Origin: Nymphaea colorata
Lineage: Eukaryota; Streptophyta; Magnoliopsida; Nymphaeales; Nymphaeaceae
Direction of reading: 5' to 3'
Length of the DNA: 64,000 bases
Assembly (NCBI RefSeq): GCF_008831285.2
Contig: NW_022204507.1
Location: forward strand, 1,178,001 to 1,242,000
The notes below the pieces were generated by a model. It saw only the letters and a program-made list of their open reading frames with translations. It made no database searches and was not told where the DNA came from. Both the position numbers and the translations under genes were made by a program. This document shows positions 41,577-53,909 of this stretch, in pieces (positions within the stretch are counted from its first letter, which is position 1; each line of letters starts with the position of its first letter).

Positions 41577-43324
41577 ATAGCCACCTTCCTCTCCGCCTTC
41601 ATGATCCTCCTCCTGTAACTTCTCCCAGTTGCACTATCAAACTTTCCTACCAACATCTTCACTAACACTGTCGATGTTAACCAAAACTCCAGGCTTCTCG
41701 ATAGACCTCATTCACCAAGACTTGCCTCTCTCTCATCTCTATGATCCTTCATCCACTCCAGTTCGAAGCACTGAGCAGGGCAGCTCTACGCTTCAAGTTG
41801 TGCTCCCGATTGGCTTCAGGTTATGCCAACACCAACAACCCAACCATCCATGTGTATTCGCATGAAGCCTGACCAGATGAACTAATTCCAGTGCCTGAAC
41901 GCTAAAATCTGGAAATATCTTGCAAATTCCAGATTTCAAGGGAATGCCCCGGTAACTTAGAAGTTTAGAACTATCTGGTTAAGGAGGAACATCTGGTTAA
42001 CTTGTGAAATGTGTTAGGGTCCACTAAACAGGTGAAACTGCCGACAAAAGTTCACATCCTGCAATCAAACCTGGTTGAAATGCTTTGGAAAGCTTCCGCC
42101 TGTATGACAAGACAAAAATATTAGAAAAGAAAGTTGGCCATATGTCCAACTATTTCTTCTCAAATCCCACCATACAACCTATATACTTAGATCTATGAGA
42201 GAATAGGCTGGTAGGCAGTTGTTTGGAGTTATCGAAGCAGCAACTTCATGTACTATCAAAAGAAGACATTGATACATCTATATATAGAGAGTTTCTCATG
42301 CAGCTTTACATTAGTACATCACTAGAAGTCCAATCTTACTTGGTCATCATCAGCACTGGCAGCAAACTCAAATGGACATTGTGTGTTCCTTACTACAACT
42401 TTACCTGCCAAATGAAGTCCACATTAAAGCCACTTCAGTCTTCCACATACCATAACCTGAGATGCACCACTGGCTTCTGGTCCACTTGTGACGACAACCA
42501 ACTTCGTAGCGTCAAGTCCTCATATGGTGTTGGATCTGTTGTAGAAGGGTCCCTTGGTCTCGAAAGATTTTGGTTTGAGGTTGGCACTGTTGGCACCATC
42601 AAGCTTCCGACAATCGCCTTTGGTTGTGTTCATAAAGAAAATAGTGTTGATTCCAAAAATCTTGTACATCCTAGTCTTGTTGGCCTCAGGCCAGGATCTC
42701 TTTCACTTGTTAGTCACATCGGCTTCTTTATTAACCATAAATTTGCATACGGTCTTCCTCTCCATAGCAAGAAAAATAATGTCATTGAGTAGATCAAATT
42801 CTGTGAGGAGGTAGAGCTCTTCGGAACCCAAGAGGTTCAACAGACGCCAATGGAAGCAAATGCAGCTCAAGGCACTTTCTGTACCCTCACACTAGATTAC
42901 TTAAATGTGGGGAACAACATACTCAACATATAGTTTGGAGGTGCACAGATGGCAACGTGGTTGGGATATGCTGGATCAATCATGATAGACTCGGGTACCA
43001 CACTGACTATCTTGCCAAAGATGTGTATGATCAAGTACGGTGGCTAATGTCACAAACCATAAACGCTTCTATCATCCTAACCAAGATTATTTGTGTTATA
43101 ATGTAGAGAATAATGGTGATCCAAATTAAGGATTGCGGGAGATGAGTTTTGATTCCACCAATGCAGACTTGAAGCTGCCACCTTCAAATATCTTTTGGAT
43201 GTATCGAAGTGCGACCGCTAGCTGAGCCATTTTCGGCAATGTTTTCCAGCAGAACATGCATGTGAAATATGATTTGGGGAAGGGGCTGCTTTCTTTTGCA
43301 CCAATTGAATGTACTCAGGGCTGA
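41577..43324 (+). pseudogene. A1 aspartic protease (nepenthesin/CDR1-like) pseudogene 1
   Basis: Paralogue of 52579-53909. The start codon is ATA (41577), followed by a broken signal region and the propeptide PGFSIDLIHQDLPLSHLYDP. About 400 bp of foreign sequence (41866-42280) then interrupts it. The core resumes REFLMQLYISTS, but the first catalytic motif reads ISTGS (Asp lost). It retains SSYGVGSVVEGSLGLE and IAFGCVHKEN. After a TAG near 42790 the second motif MIDSGTTLTI is still visible (42985), and the tail KGLLSFAPIECTQG ends at 43322-43324. Known family role: extracellular or vacuolar peptidases in defence and development. Dead gene. Confidence 0.88.
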
Positions 43325-45415
43325 AGGTTTTTTGTGATGATCTACGCAGTTCTCTGTACTAGTCTATAATTGGCAGCATTGGACGCTGCTTATGTTTTAT
43401 GTCCTGATTGTCATGTGGTTGATGGTGTTATTTTTTCATGTTGAATAAATATATGTATCTTGTTTTAAAGATGCTTCCCCCCCGTTTAAGTTTAAAGCTT
43501 AACTTAGATATGTCTGCACGAGTATGAACATTAACTATGGCTTTAACTTGACAGTCGCTAATACTGGCAATTCTGTCGCTAATAAGTAATCGCGACAGTC
43601 AAATCTACACCAACACAAGTCCCGTTGCCCAAACGATTATCGATGAAAATGGCCATCGTGTCTTAGTTGTGTTTGTTGTGACATTAGTTGCTTTAAGTTA
43701 GCATAATGGCCATGGAAAGTGCCTACACCTTATTGTAACTTTGACAATGGAATTTTCGGTCCCATAACACAATGTGTTCTGTGATGGTTATATAAATCGC
43801 TTAACTTCACAATGTCTTTTAACTTTGCAACTAACAATGCTAACCCTCCATCAACAATGATGGTTGTTGTAGCTTGCACAATGTACTGGCTAGCGAAATA
43901 TTTTCAAGTCCCTTACACATGTTTGGAACGGATTTAGTACACAGCGACATATTCTTGAGTGCCCGACACATATATGGGATGGATTTAGTACACAACGACA
44001 TATTTTCAAGTTGCTGACACATGTTTGGAACAGATTTTAGGATCACTGAAGAATATTAAACGAGTGCATGTGTAGCTAAAATTCGGAACATATAGTACCT
44101 GCTCAGCATTTAATTCATTAGAAGATTAATTTTTTTGTTAATTGAAATGTAGTTGCGTTTCTTGAAATAAGAATATGGTGCTTTTATATATATTTTTAAA
44201 AAAAAGCAGTATATTATTCTTACCGAGTTCCATCTAAGAGAATTTAAAAGTCTCAGTGCAAGTTACACAAAAGACTTTACCTCCAGAAAGTTGTAAGCTT
44301 CAATAGTCTTATATGTACTCTTTTTCATAAGGTCAAACAAAGAGATCAGGTTACTCCGAGAAGAGTAGCATAACTGGTCGAGTTAAGAGTTTGGTGAGAG
44401 TCAGGTAGTCAGTTCCAATACCATGAGCATTGTTCTCATGAACCATAAAGGTTGGGTGGAGCTACTCCTAAACTGAAGGGAGTGACCGTAAATTCACCTG
44501 GTTTTGATGTTTCTCTAGACCCTGGGGTAAAGGGGACGAGTAGAGCTTCTGCCCCTCATGCATGAGGCGGCAGGTTCACTCCCGCTCACCCGTAACAAAG
44601 AAGGGTTTTCTCCACAAGCAAGAGGTCCACTAAAATGTCATGCATTTGAGAACAGTGTTTATAAAAGTTGGGCTGAATTAATTTAAGTCAATTTGAATTT
44701 TTTGGCAAACCTGTTTTATTCAGTGGCTGTTGCCCCGTGTTGTTATTTAATTATCTTTAAATACTTTTAAGATTTTTTATCTTCTATTTTTCACTTGTTT
44801 TTTTAAATATAGTACACTGATTTATCTTACCGACAGCCTGCAGGTTGTTTCACTTTGGGTTTCGGTTCTGATTCCGATTGTTATAAAGATTTATTAGAAA
44901 CGAATGGTCTATAGAATGGATTCATTTTCACTATTACCCAAATAAATATATATTGTTGAAGGTTCCGCACTGCATTCAATCATCAAACAAGTAATCTACT
45001 TAATTTGCTATTTATTTTAAATGTGCATTTGTCAGTGTGATCGAATTTTATTTTAAAATTTTATGCGAACCCTATTTTGATTGTCAGGTCCATGAAATGC
45101 CTGGAAGTACAAAAAATTGAGATTGGGGCTAGAGCCTTTGGTGGAGTCATACGGTGTAGGCAGTTGCCAAAATGGTCCTATCAAATTTCTTTATTTTCAT
45201 TTTTACGTAAGCTTTCAACTACTTGCTTCTTTATATGCACCAGTGACCCTATAGGTATGAGATTCTTTAAATTAGTGCCCCTAAGTCCAACATTCCTAAC
45301 TCTGGCTACCACTAGCCATGGTTGGAGGCGGAACTAGCTGGACGATATGAAGTTTCTGATAATTGATTGTACTAAGTTTTTTCTTAATCATGTAATAAAT
45401 ATGTAACCAATTGGC
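43325..45415. other. Non-coding spacer
   Basis: No gene recognised. It holds a 51-bp tandem repeat (43897-44041) and a possible tRNA-like SINE box pair at about 44540-44583. Confidence 0.5.
43897..44041. repeat. 51-bp tandem repeat, nearly three units
   Basis: Units begin ACACATGTTTGGAACGGATT and ACACATATATGGGATGGATT, each followed by TAGTACACARCGACATATT. The period of 51 is a multiple of three, which explains the repetitive open frame on the minus strand. Confidence 0.85.
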
Positions 45416-46480
45416 AGCTTCGCCGTTGACCGTCAGTGTCGAAAACTCAAGCAGCATCAATTGAAGAAATCAACAAGCGACATCCCATGACAATGCTGGT
45501 GGCTAAAGTTCAGTTTCTCCTCCTCCACCACCCTTCTCTCCTCATTCTTCTTGACTTTTATTTGAATGCCCTGAATATTCAGGAATGACCCGGCCAATCC
45601 AGTTTACAGTCGACCTGATCGGATCATATGAAAATCCCATCAAAATATCTGTAATGGCCCACGAAGCAGAAAAGTTGCCATGATCTTCCCTAACCCATCA
45701 ACTTGTAACCTCAACCTCATCTTTCGTGGCAGTACCCAAATTTTTTGACTGAACATCGCTTGAGTCACCGACCTGAGTTTGATAGTGCCCATGTGGGCAC
45801 TATGTTGTGACTGGAACTGAGTCTAGCTTTATCACAATATAATTTTTGACTAACTGGTATGGGTAAATATGGTGCACACCAACCCACCCTTAGCTCCGCT
45901 ACGGCCCTTCTTACAACATAGTCCCCTCACAAAATGTTACAATGTCAGCTGGTGTCTAGAAATTAGTGACATAGACAGTGGATTAAATTATTTATTTAAT
46001 TACCTATTTGACATTTCAATAAAGAGAGGGGCTCACTCAGCAGTTTCCCAGCAAAAAATTACCTACTTGATATCACAAGCAGTGGCTGCCCGATGGGCAT
46101 CCAGACCAATTACATTATTATACTTGAACATATATGTTAGGTATGGGAAACTATATATGTTACACTTAGAACATGATAACTCGATCGCAAGATAATTTAA
46201 GCAAGGTTATCATTTGAGATCAATGTGATATACTAGTGCAACTAGGGTGGAAGCGCTATGCCAGTTGATGGACATTTGGCTCTACTCACATGGGTCTGGG
46301 CATTATGGGAAGCCGGATTTCAGTTTTCACTCAATCTGAAACTAGAAACAGGTTATGTTTGCACCCCTATGTATAAAAAATTGTATATAATAAGTAAAAA
46401 ATAAAAATAAATTTTTAGAAGGACAAAAAGGGTTTATGAAAAAGTAAAAAAACCCAAAATATACACTTCTTTACAAAAAA
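45416..46480. repeat. Composite duplicated block (R1 piece, R4, and duplication-A/B piece)
   Basis: 45420-45545 matches 26452-26560 and 33690-33780. 45560-46220 matches 32000-32890. 46230-46480 matches 20390-20640 and 58600-58850 (CTACTCACATGGG, GGCATTATGGRAAGCCGGAT). Non-coding. Confidence 0.8.
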
Positions 46481-46769
46481 AGTCAAAAATACCCCAACCC
46501 CTTTCTTTTTTTTCCCCTTTGGTATACATTTGTGTGTACAACCTTGTGCATGTAACTGGATATTAATATATGTTATTGTACCATCTGGTTAAAGGTTTGG
46601 ATCATTCCCAATGAAGTCTTCTTTCCTAATGCATGTTTTAATTTCCACCATTTATTGCAAACCTTCTGAAGGGAGATTTTTAGCTATCGTGAAGGCTTTC
46701 CGGCTGTCGGATTGGTTCCTCAGTTCTGCTATACTGCTTGTTCTCTATTTCCTTTTGTTTTTCCATTAG

Positions 46770-46788
46770 TCTTTAGTTTCATTTAATA

Positions 46789-46841
<53 letters not shown>

Positions 46842-47408
46842 GTGTGTTCCTGTGAATATATATATTTATACATAGATAAAAAAGCATACCACTTAGGTAA
46901 GGGACAGAAGCCAGGCCGATTAATTTTTTTTTTCGTAATTTAGCAGTATCTTCAAATTTATTTGCTGATACACATACATTAAGTGAGTTATTTTTAATTT
47001 TATTAATATACCATAATAATTAAAAAAGAAATGGTTCTTATAACATTAAAATTTTAATAGTAGAAAAAAACATTTTTTTTATGAAAGTAATTTGAACTTG
47101 AAGATTATTTAGATTAAATTAGTGTTTATAATGAACAAATTAGGAGATTCACATCTTGTTTAAAACACTTTTTGACACAAATATAAGAGGTCTGTTGGTT
47201 TTTATTTGTGACCGAAGTAGTGCGTGTGTGTATATATATATGTATAGTTTTCACTGACATTGCTATCTCTTTTATAAGGACCGTGGTGCATGTACTGTGG
47301 TTCTTTTATAGTGAACAAATTAGGAGATTCACATTTTGTTCAAAACACTTTTTAACACAAATATAAGAGGTCTGTTGGTTTTTGTTTGTGACCAAAGTAG
47401 TGCGTGTG

Positions 47409-47440
<32 letters not shown>

Positions 47441-48130
47441 TATAATTTTCAATGACATTGCTATCTCTTTTATACGGACCGTGGTGTCTGTGAATAGCAT
47501 TAAAATAGGGAAAGGGAAGTTGGTCGATCAAACCAAGGCATCTTTCAGATGTGGTTTCATTAGCATATCAGTCTTCTATATGCTTTTGTGGTGATGCTGA
47601 TCTGTGTTGAAGTCGATGATATATGTGAGAGACTTCCTACATAAAAAAGGACCAAAGGTTGTGGAAACTCGTTCTTCTGCTTGAAGAGTCATATTTAGCA
47701 CTTGTTGAATCATAATAAAAAGACAGTCAATTGCATCTGATGTAACAGATTTTGATTTTTCTTGTTGTCATGGTATTCATAATTCTTGTTCTTCCATAGC
47801 CACCATATTGCCATGGGAACAGAATCATCCAGCTTCACATAAATATTTTGATTCGAGCCTTTTTATTCCACCGCCACGTCTGCATCTTTGCCACCAAGTC
47901 TGGAACTGTAATATCAATGATGATAGAACTGTCATATCATGTAAACTAATGGTGCCTATTTTACAGGGTGGTTCCTCTCTTTTTTGACTTGTCTACCACC
48001 GAAAGTGAAAATGTGGTGGAAGAAAGAAATAAAGAAACAGCTCCATGCCATTTGAGTTCTCTTGCATGTATAGGGATAGAGAGAGAGAGAGGGACAGAGA
48101 AAGAGATAGGTATTACATGTTTTATTCTTA
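46770..48130. repeat. Duplicated block R2, copy 2, with internal tandem duplication
   Basis: Matches 28340-29895. A unit of about 180 bp (GAACAAATTAGGAGATTCAC ... GGACCGTGGTG) is present twice in tandem here (about 47133-47300 and 47313-47490) but once in copy 1. Non-coding. Confidence 0.85.
46793..46839. repeat. (CT)n microsatellite
   Basis: About 47 bp of perfect CT dinucleotide. Confidence 0.92.
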
Positions 48131-49504
48131 TTTTAAAAAGTAGTCCACACTGGCGAGTGGGAGATAGAGATGAGCTTATGGGTGCCCCCAAGTAATTTTA
48201 TAGGAAATAAGTAGTTTTATAGGAAATGAAACATGGATTAAACAATGCGCCTACCTGTTATGCCCAAAGAAAAAACACAAAAAAATACAATGGCCTCATA
48301 GATGGCTCATTTTTTGAAATTATTGGGTTGTACAAAAGGGTAGATTGATATGGTAGAAACTTTTGGTAAAATGGATTTAGGTTAAGGATTCATGACTTAC
48401 CCATTGAGTGACTTTGGCACTAGATATTTCCAAAATGAGTACTACCATGTCCAGATTCAATAGATATGTTGTTATTCCAGGCTTCCTTCTCCTTTTAAGG
48501 GAAGGTCTATGGTAAAGAAAATCCAATGCCTTTTTGGTCTGCTTTTTGAAATTGTAAACAAAAGCAAGACCTAGAAACGAAATGTTTTTTCTTTCTTTGT
48601 CCATCCTGTCCTCACTTTTCTCCTTTCCCTTTCCATTCTAGCCATCATCCAAAGCATTTGGATGATGAATTTTTGCAAACCAAACACATTTTTCAAAAAT
48701 GTGGACTAGTGTGTGGGCCTCTTTAAAGTAGTTTTTCTGCCGGAAGGAGGCCACAAGGGTTCTACCCATCTGATGGAGGTGACTCATAAAAATCAGTACC
48801 GCCTTCAAAAGGTGACCATAAGTCCCATTACACCTGTTGAGAGCAGCTAGCAGGAGTAGAGGCAGGTATAGGTTAAGTGTCGCTACATTGATGCATAATT
48901 TTTTTTGTACGTCAATATGGTTAATGATTAAAATAACTTAAATTCACATTAAAAAAATTTTAAAAAAAAACTGAAAATAGAAAAAAGTAAAAAGACTAAG
49001 GAGAATATTTTTAATAAATTACCAAAATATTCTTCTCTCTGATGGACACATAACTTTCTATTGTTAAGTATTGGTAATTCCATAAATTTTAAAAGCTTTT
49101 TATTTTTATATTAATATTTTTGAACAAATTTTCTCATTCTTTAAAAATTGAAAAATTTATACCTAGTGTCCTTTATGTAGATTTGATCTTTTGTCTGGGC
49201 TCCTAACCCCTATGCCGATGATAATTGAGTAAAACCATTAAGTGGGATTGCTGCTGGCTGCCCATAGGTCTGATATGTAGACCAGAAAGCGTGAAATATT
49301 GCAGATAAAACTTTCTCTTAATGGCTTCACTCATTTATATGTAAGTCAAGGTTGGCGCCTTCTTCACTTTGTGCTTCATCACGTCCTGCCATGGTCGGCT
49401 TGTTCTTTCAACATCAACAATGAGTCAAAGCCGCCCAACGTCTGAAACCTGGAGCCATGTGTAGGGGCCAACTGCAATCATAAAGGCCGTGGAGGATAAA
49501 TTGT
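48131..49504. other. Non-coding spacer
   Basis: No gene recognised. AT-rich, with only short frames lacking motifs. Confidence 0.5.
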
Positions 49505-49925
49505 CGGTAAATGATCGCCATGAGCCAGACCCGACTAGCATTCAGTCGACCTTATTTTTTGTGTTAAGACTGAACCAATTAAAAAAATAAGAACACTCTA
49601 TAGAGATCTTCCCTAGCATCGGGTGAGCGAGAGGGGTATTTCATACTACCGCTCAACAAGATGGCCAAAACCTTAGCCTTACCTCCATTTCCCTAGAGCC
49701 TATTCTGTATCAGGTGTCCCACAATTGCAGGTTCATTCAAATTCAACAGAATCAGTTTCTATGATGGTAAATCCTAAAAAAAAATGTACTTGTTTCAGCA
49801 TCGGAAATAATTGTGCAAAGGTCATCTGTAGACATAGATAATGTCTGTTACTTGTACGGTCAGGTTAGACATCTTCCCAGATAGAAAGCATACTTCAAGC
49901 ATCAAACAAAGCAATGCTAGAGGGA

Positions 49926-50021
<96 letters not shown>

Positions 50022-51115
50022 GTGTGTGTGTGTGTGTGTATTGAAATCACAGCTGTTTCTATGCTCGGATGGTTATTTTGTGTTGCTAAAAACTGCCACA
50101 AAAGTTCTATTCCATCATTGAAAACCATGGTCAAGCAATTGATCATTGCAAATGCATCATTTGCATTGGTTTTTATCAACACCAAACAAGAAAATAACCA
50201 TCCAGCCGTAGAGGTTCGTCTTAATTGGACACAAAGGCCAGTTCAAAGAGAAAAAAATAGGCCAACTTTTATTTAAAATCAACTTTTATTTTAATCACCC
50301 ATTTTAATCGTTAAACATGTTTAAAGTATGATGACATTCGTCTATTTTCCAGTCAACCTTCTATAATAGATGGATCATATGAATATCCCATCAAAAAATT
50401 GATTTCTCAGGACACGAATAAGCTCATGCTGACCCGCCAACTTGTGATCTCAACCCGTTTTTAGTGGCGGAGCCAAGCCTGTTTGGCTGGAGGGCACGTA
50501 CATCAAACGTGGGCACTATGATGTGACAGAAGCTGGGTCCAGCATCACCACAATATATGTTTGACTGACTGGTATAGGCAATGGTGCACAGCAACCCACA
50601 CTTAGCTTCAATACTTTCCCTCCTACAGCATGTTCAACGCTTACTGTGGTTACCTAAGGGATACGTTAAGATGTCTCTGTTCTTGATGAATTTATGATTG
50701 GAATTCTTCAACACAAGAATATTCAAACGTTATTACTTAGCATTGCTTGGATTTTGGAGAAGGGTGTAGAAACACAAAAAGTTGCATGCAATCCTGAAGA
50801 AAATCACCAAAATGGTTTTCAGCGAGAGAACAAGCTGAAGAAAAATAGAACCCCAAAGGGGTAGTGGCAAATCCAAAAATTTCTGGCTAAGGTGCAATAT
50901 TAGTTTAATTTTCAACTTTAAGGTATATTAAAAGTTTTAAAAACTAGTATCAATGACTGGTAAGGGAAATTGCTTACAATATCCACAATGTGGCTCCAAT
51001 ATTGTTAAAGAGTCATTTAACAGCAGGGACACTCATAAAATTTTCAAAATAAGAACAACCCCTAAGTAGGTAGACGGAAAGGGGGATGCTTAGCATAAGT
51101 CTAACGGAGCACAAA
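49505..51115. repeat. Duplicated block R3/R4, copy 2
   Basis: Matches 31175-33300 with a shorter middle. It contains the (TA)46 tract at 49927-50019 followed by (TG)n. Confidence 0.87.
49927..50019. repeat. (TA)46 microsatellite
   Basis: 93 bp of perfect TA dinucleotide followed by CTGTGTGTGTG. Open frames on both strands across it are artefacts. Confidence 0.95.
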
Positions 51116-51468
51116 TGATGTTGGTGCAACATTTCTATACTGCAACTGGAGTGGAAGCACTATACTAGTTGATGGATATTTGGCCCCACTCACAGGCATC
51201 GTTGGGCCCGAGAAGGAGATGACTACACGCTGTAATAGATAGCCTGGCCCGAGAGAATGGCCACGAACAAACAAACGGTCGACCGCTCTCTTAGGGGGCG
51301 TTTGATGGTTTGGAATTTTGATTTAAGAACGAAATGCAAGTCCAACTTCAACTCAAACATGAAACCTTTTACAGTCTTGAGAGTGGATAAACATCACTCA
51401 ATGCAAGTCTTTGATAACATAAAATATTGTTAGTAACCATGTAACGCCAGCCAATTACTGCTAATATT

Positions 51469-51557
<89 letters not shown>

Positions 51558-52007
51558 TGGCCATATACACATTCACCCACTTAACGGTTGAGAGAAAGAT
51601 GAAGAAAAAAAAGGTATAAACTAATACTAGATGACAAAAATACCCATTTACTTTTTTTTCTTTAGTTTTCTCTCGTCCATTCATTATAATGAATCAAATA
51701 GTCCTTATGAACAAGTAGAGTAACATTGAATAATCAGAGTCACCATTTAATTTTTTGCTATATATATAAAAATATAAAAGAGGTATATGATATGGCCAAA
51801 ATGGACATAGCATACCTGCAAACCCTCACTGCATGAGCCTCTGCCCCATGAACTATCACCAGATGAGAGCCCATAATATCGTGTGGTGGAAAGACATTTG
51901 TATATATATATGTATAGAGAGGGATCGTGTGGGAGAAAGATTTTCCAAACACTTCAAGGTTCACGGATTAAGGAGGTCAATGGACAGGTTTTGGAGCAGG
52001 GACTACC
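51116..52007. other. Non-coding spacer with (AT)42 tract
   Basis: 51120-51200 and 51330-51450 match pieces of duplication A/B (near 20400 and 20960). 51472-51555 is a perfect AT microsatellite. No gene. Confidence 0.6.
51472..51555. repeat. (AT)42 microsatellite
   Basis: 84 bp of perfect AT dinucleotide. Confidence 0.95.
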
Positions 52008-52015
52008 ATGTGTTA

Positions 52016-52207
52016 CAGGGACAGAGCCAAAAAAATTTCATGAGAAGGGCCAAATTAATGTTTCTAAATTTTGACTAAGGTCAAAATATCATTTTTCAAA
52101 ATTTTTATATAGGACAAGTGAAATTTACTAAAATTTACATATAATTTTTTTTTAAAAAAATTGAGGTGGGGCCAGGGCCATGCGAGCCTCCCTTGGCTCC
52201 ACCCCTG
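52016..52207. mobile_element. Small hAT-like MITE
   Basis: Terminal inverted repeats CAGGGACAGAGCCAA (left) and CAGGGGTGGAGCCAA (right end, reversed) differ at three of 15 positions. The CAGGG start and GGAGCCA core are typical of plant hAT MITEs. Flanking octamers ATGTGTTA and ATGCCTAA agree at five of eight positions, a possible decayed 8-bp target duplication. The length of 192 bp rules out a coding element. It sits about 370 bp before the protease pseudogene start. Confidence 0.65.
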
Positions 52208-52527
52208 ATGCCTAAAACAAATTTTCAAACACCATTAGGACAATCTCTTCTTCCAACGTATTCAACAGTTATTGTAGTCACTTAAGTAATACGTTAAAGT
52301 GTCTTCTGCCTTCCTTTTGTATTTGAAAGTCTTCAAATGTTTGTCATTGTTATACCTAAGCTTAACAGTTGGAAGATGCTACCACTTTTCTCCATTGTGA
52401 TGGTTACTGGTTACACAAAGGAATATGTAACTCAGTTCAGCCACATATCTTTTTTTTTTTTTTTTTGCAGAATTTTCAAATCCAAATGCTTCCCTTCATC
52501 AGTGGCCACCATAACTATGACTTCTGT

Positions 52528-52535
52528 TATAAATA
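52528..52535 (+). promoter_or_regulatory. TATA box of aspartic protease pseudogene 2
   Basis: TATAAATA starts 51 bp before the ATG at 52579, at a matching position to the box in copy 1 (41529). Confidence 0.6.
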
Positions 52536-52578
52536 TCAACACATTTATCCTTAGTACAGCAACCTTATAGTCCTCACC

Positions 52579-53909
52579 ATGGCAACCTTCTTCTCCCCCT
52601 TAGCATTCAGCCTCCTCCTGCAGCTGCTCCTACTTGCAATACTGCCTAACCCTACCACAATCTTCGCTTTCAAACCTCCCGGCTTCTCTATAGACCTCTT
52701 TCATCGAGACTCATCCCTGTCACCTCTCTATGACCCTTCATCCACTCTAGCTCAACGAGCTGAGCGGGAGGCTCCGCCCTCCATGTTGCGCTCCCGCAGC
52801 ATTGCTTCACGGTTTTCCAATACCACCAGTGTGATCTCCAGCACTGTGATGGCTGGTCCCGGTGAGTTTCTCGTGAAACTCTCGCTAGGTACCCCATCCA
52901 GCCTGCACTGGGCCATTATAGACGCTGGTAGCAACCTCATATGGACAACATGCTGCCATTGTGACAACTGCCATGTCAAAACACCAATGTTTGATCCACT
53001 TCAGTCGTCCACCTACAAGAACAGGAGATGCTCCACCAGCTTTTGCACGGAATTGCACGACCATCGTTGCACCAGCGACCAACTTTCTGTTTCAGATATT
53101 CCTATAGAGCAAATTCCGAAGTATAAGGTGTCCTAGCCTCCGAGATGCTCTTGTTTGACAATGGTGCCAACACCATCAAGCATGAAGGAATTGTCTTTGG
53201 CTCTGTTCATCGTGAAGATAATCCTGATTCTGCCCTCCGTAAAGTTCCTGGCCTTGGCCGTGGTCCTCCCTCTCTTGTTAAACAGATTGGCTCTTCCATT
53301 GATGACAAATTTGCTTACTGTCTTCCCCCGTATAGCAATGAAAACAACTCCGCGGGACAGCTCAAATTCGGTGAGGATGCACCGTTTTCAGGCACAGAAG
53401 ACGTTCAAGAGACGCCGATGGCATCAGATGGTGGTGAAGGCAGCTTTTATGTGCTCATCCTGACAAACATAAGTGTCGGGAACAGCAGAGTCAACATACA
53501 ATTTGGTGGTGCACAGACGACTGCATTGTTGGGAGATGCCAGATCGATCATCATAGACTCGGGTACCAGCCTGACTTTTCTTGCAAAAGATGTGTATGTT
53601 CAAGCGGCAAATGTCATAAACCATGAACGCTTCTATCCTCCTGAGCAAGATTTGCTCTATTACCATGTAGAGAACAATGGGGATCCATATGAAGGGTTGC
53701 CGGGGATGACCTTTCATTTCGCTAATGCAGACTGGAAGCTGCCACCTTCAAATATCTTTGCAATGTTTAGAAGTGGAATTGCCTGCTTAGCCATTAAAGA
53801 TGGAGAGATGCCCATCTTTGGGAATATTTCACAGCAGAACATGCATGTCAAGTATGATCTGGGCAACAGACTGCTTTCTTTTGCACCAACTGAATGTACA
53901 CAGGGCTAA
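52579..53909 (+). pseudogene. A1 aspartic protease (nepenthesin/CDR1-like) pseudogene 2
   Basis: Part 1 (52579-53136): signal peptide (hydrophobic LLLQLLLLAIL, residues 12-22), propeptide PGFSIDLFHRDSSLSPLYDP, then mature start GEFLVKLSLGTP and first active site IIDAGSNLIWT, with DAGS instead of DTGS (D at residue 115), and cysteines CCHCDNCH. A frameshift at about 53080 puts the next block (TFCFRYSYRANSEV) in another frame, followed by a TAA at 53124-53126. Part 2 runs on as GVLASEMLLFDNG, then FGSVHRED (usual FGC), second active site IIIDSGTSLTFL, and the tail IFGNISQQNMHVKYDLGNR to stop 53909. The family is usually intronless. Two lesions: pseudogene or sequence error. Confidence 0.9.
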
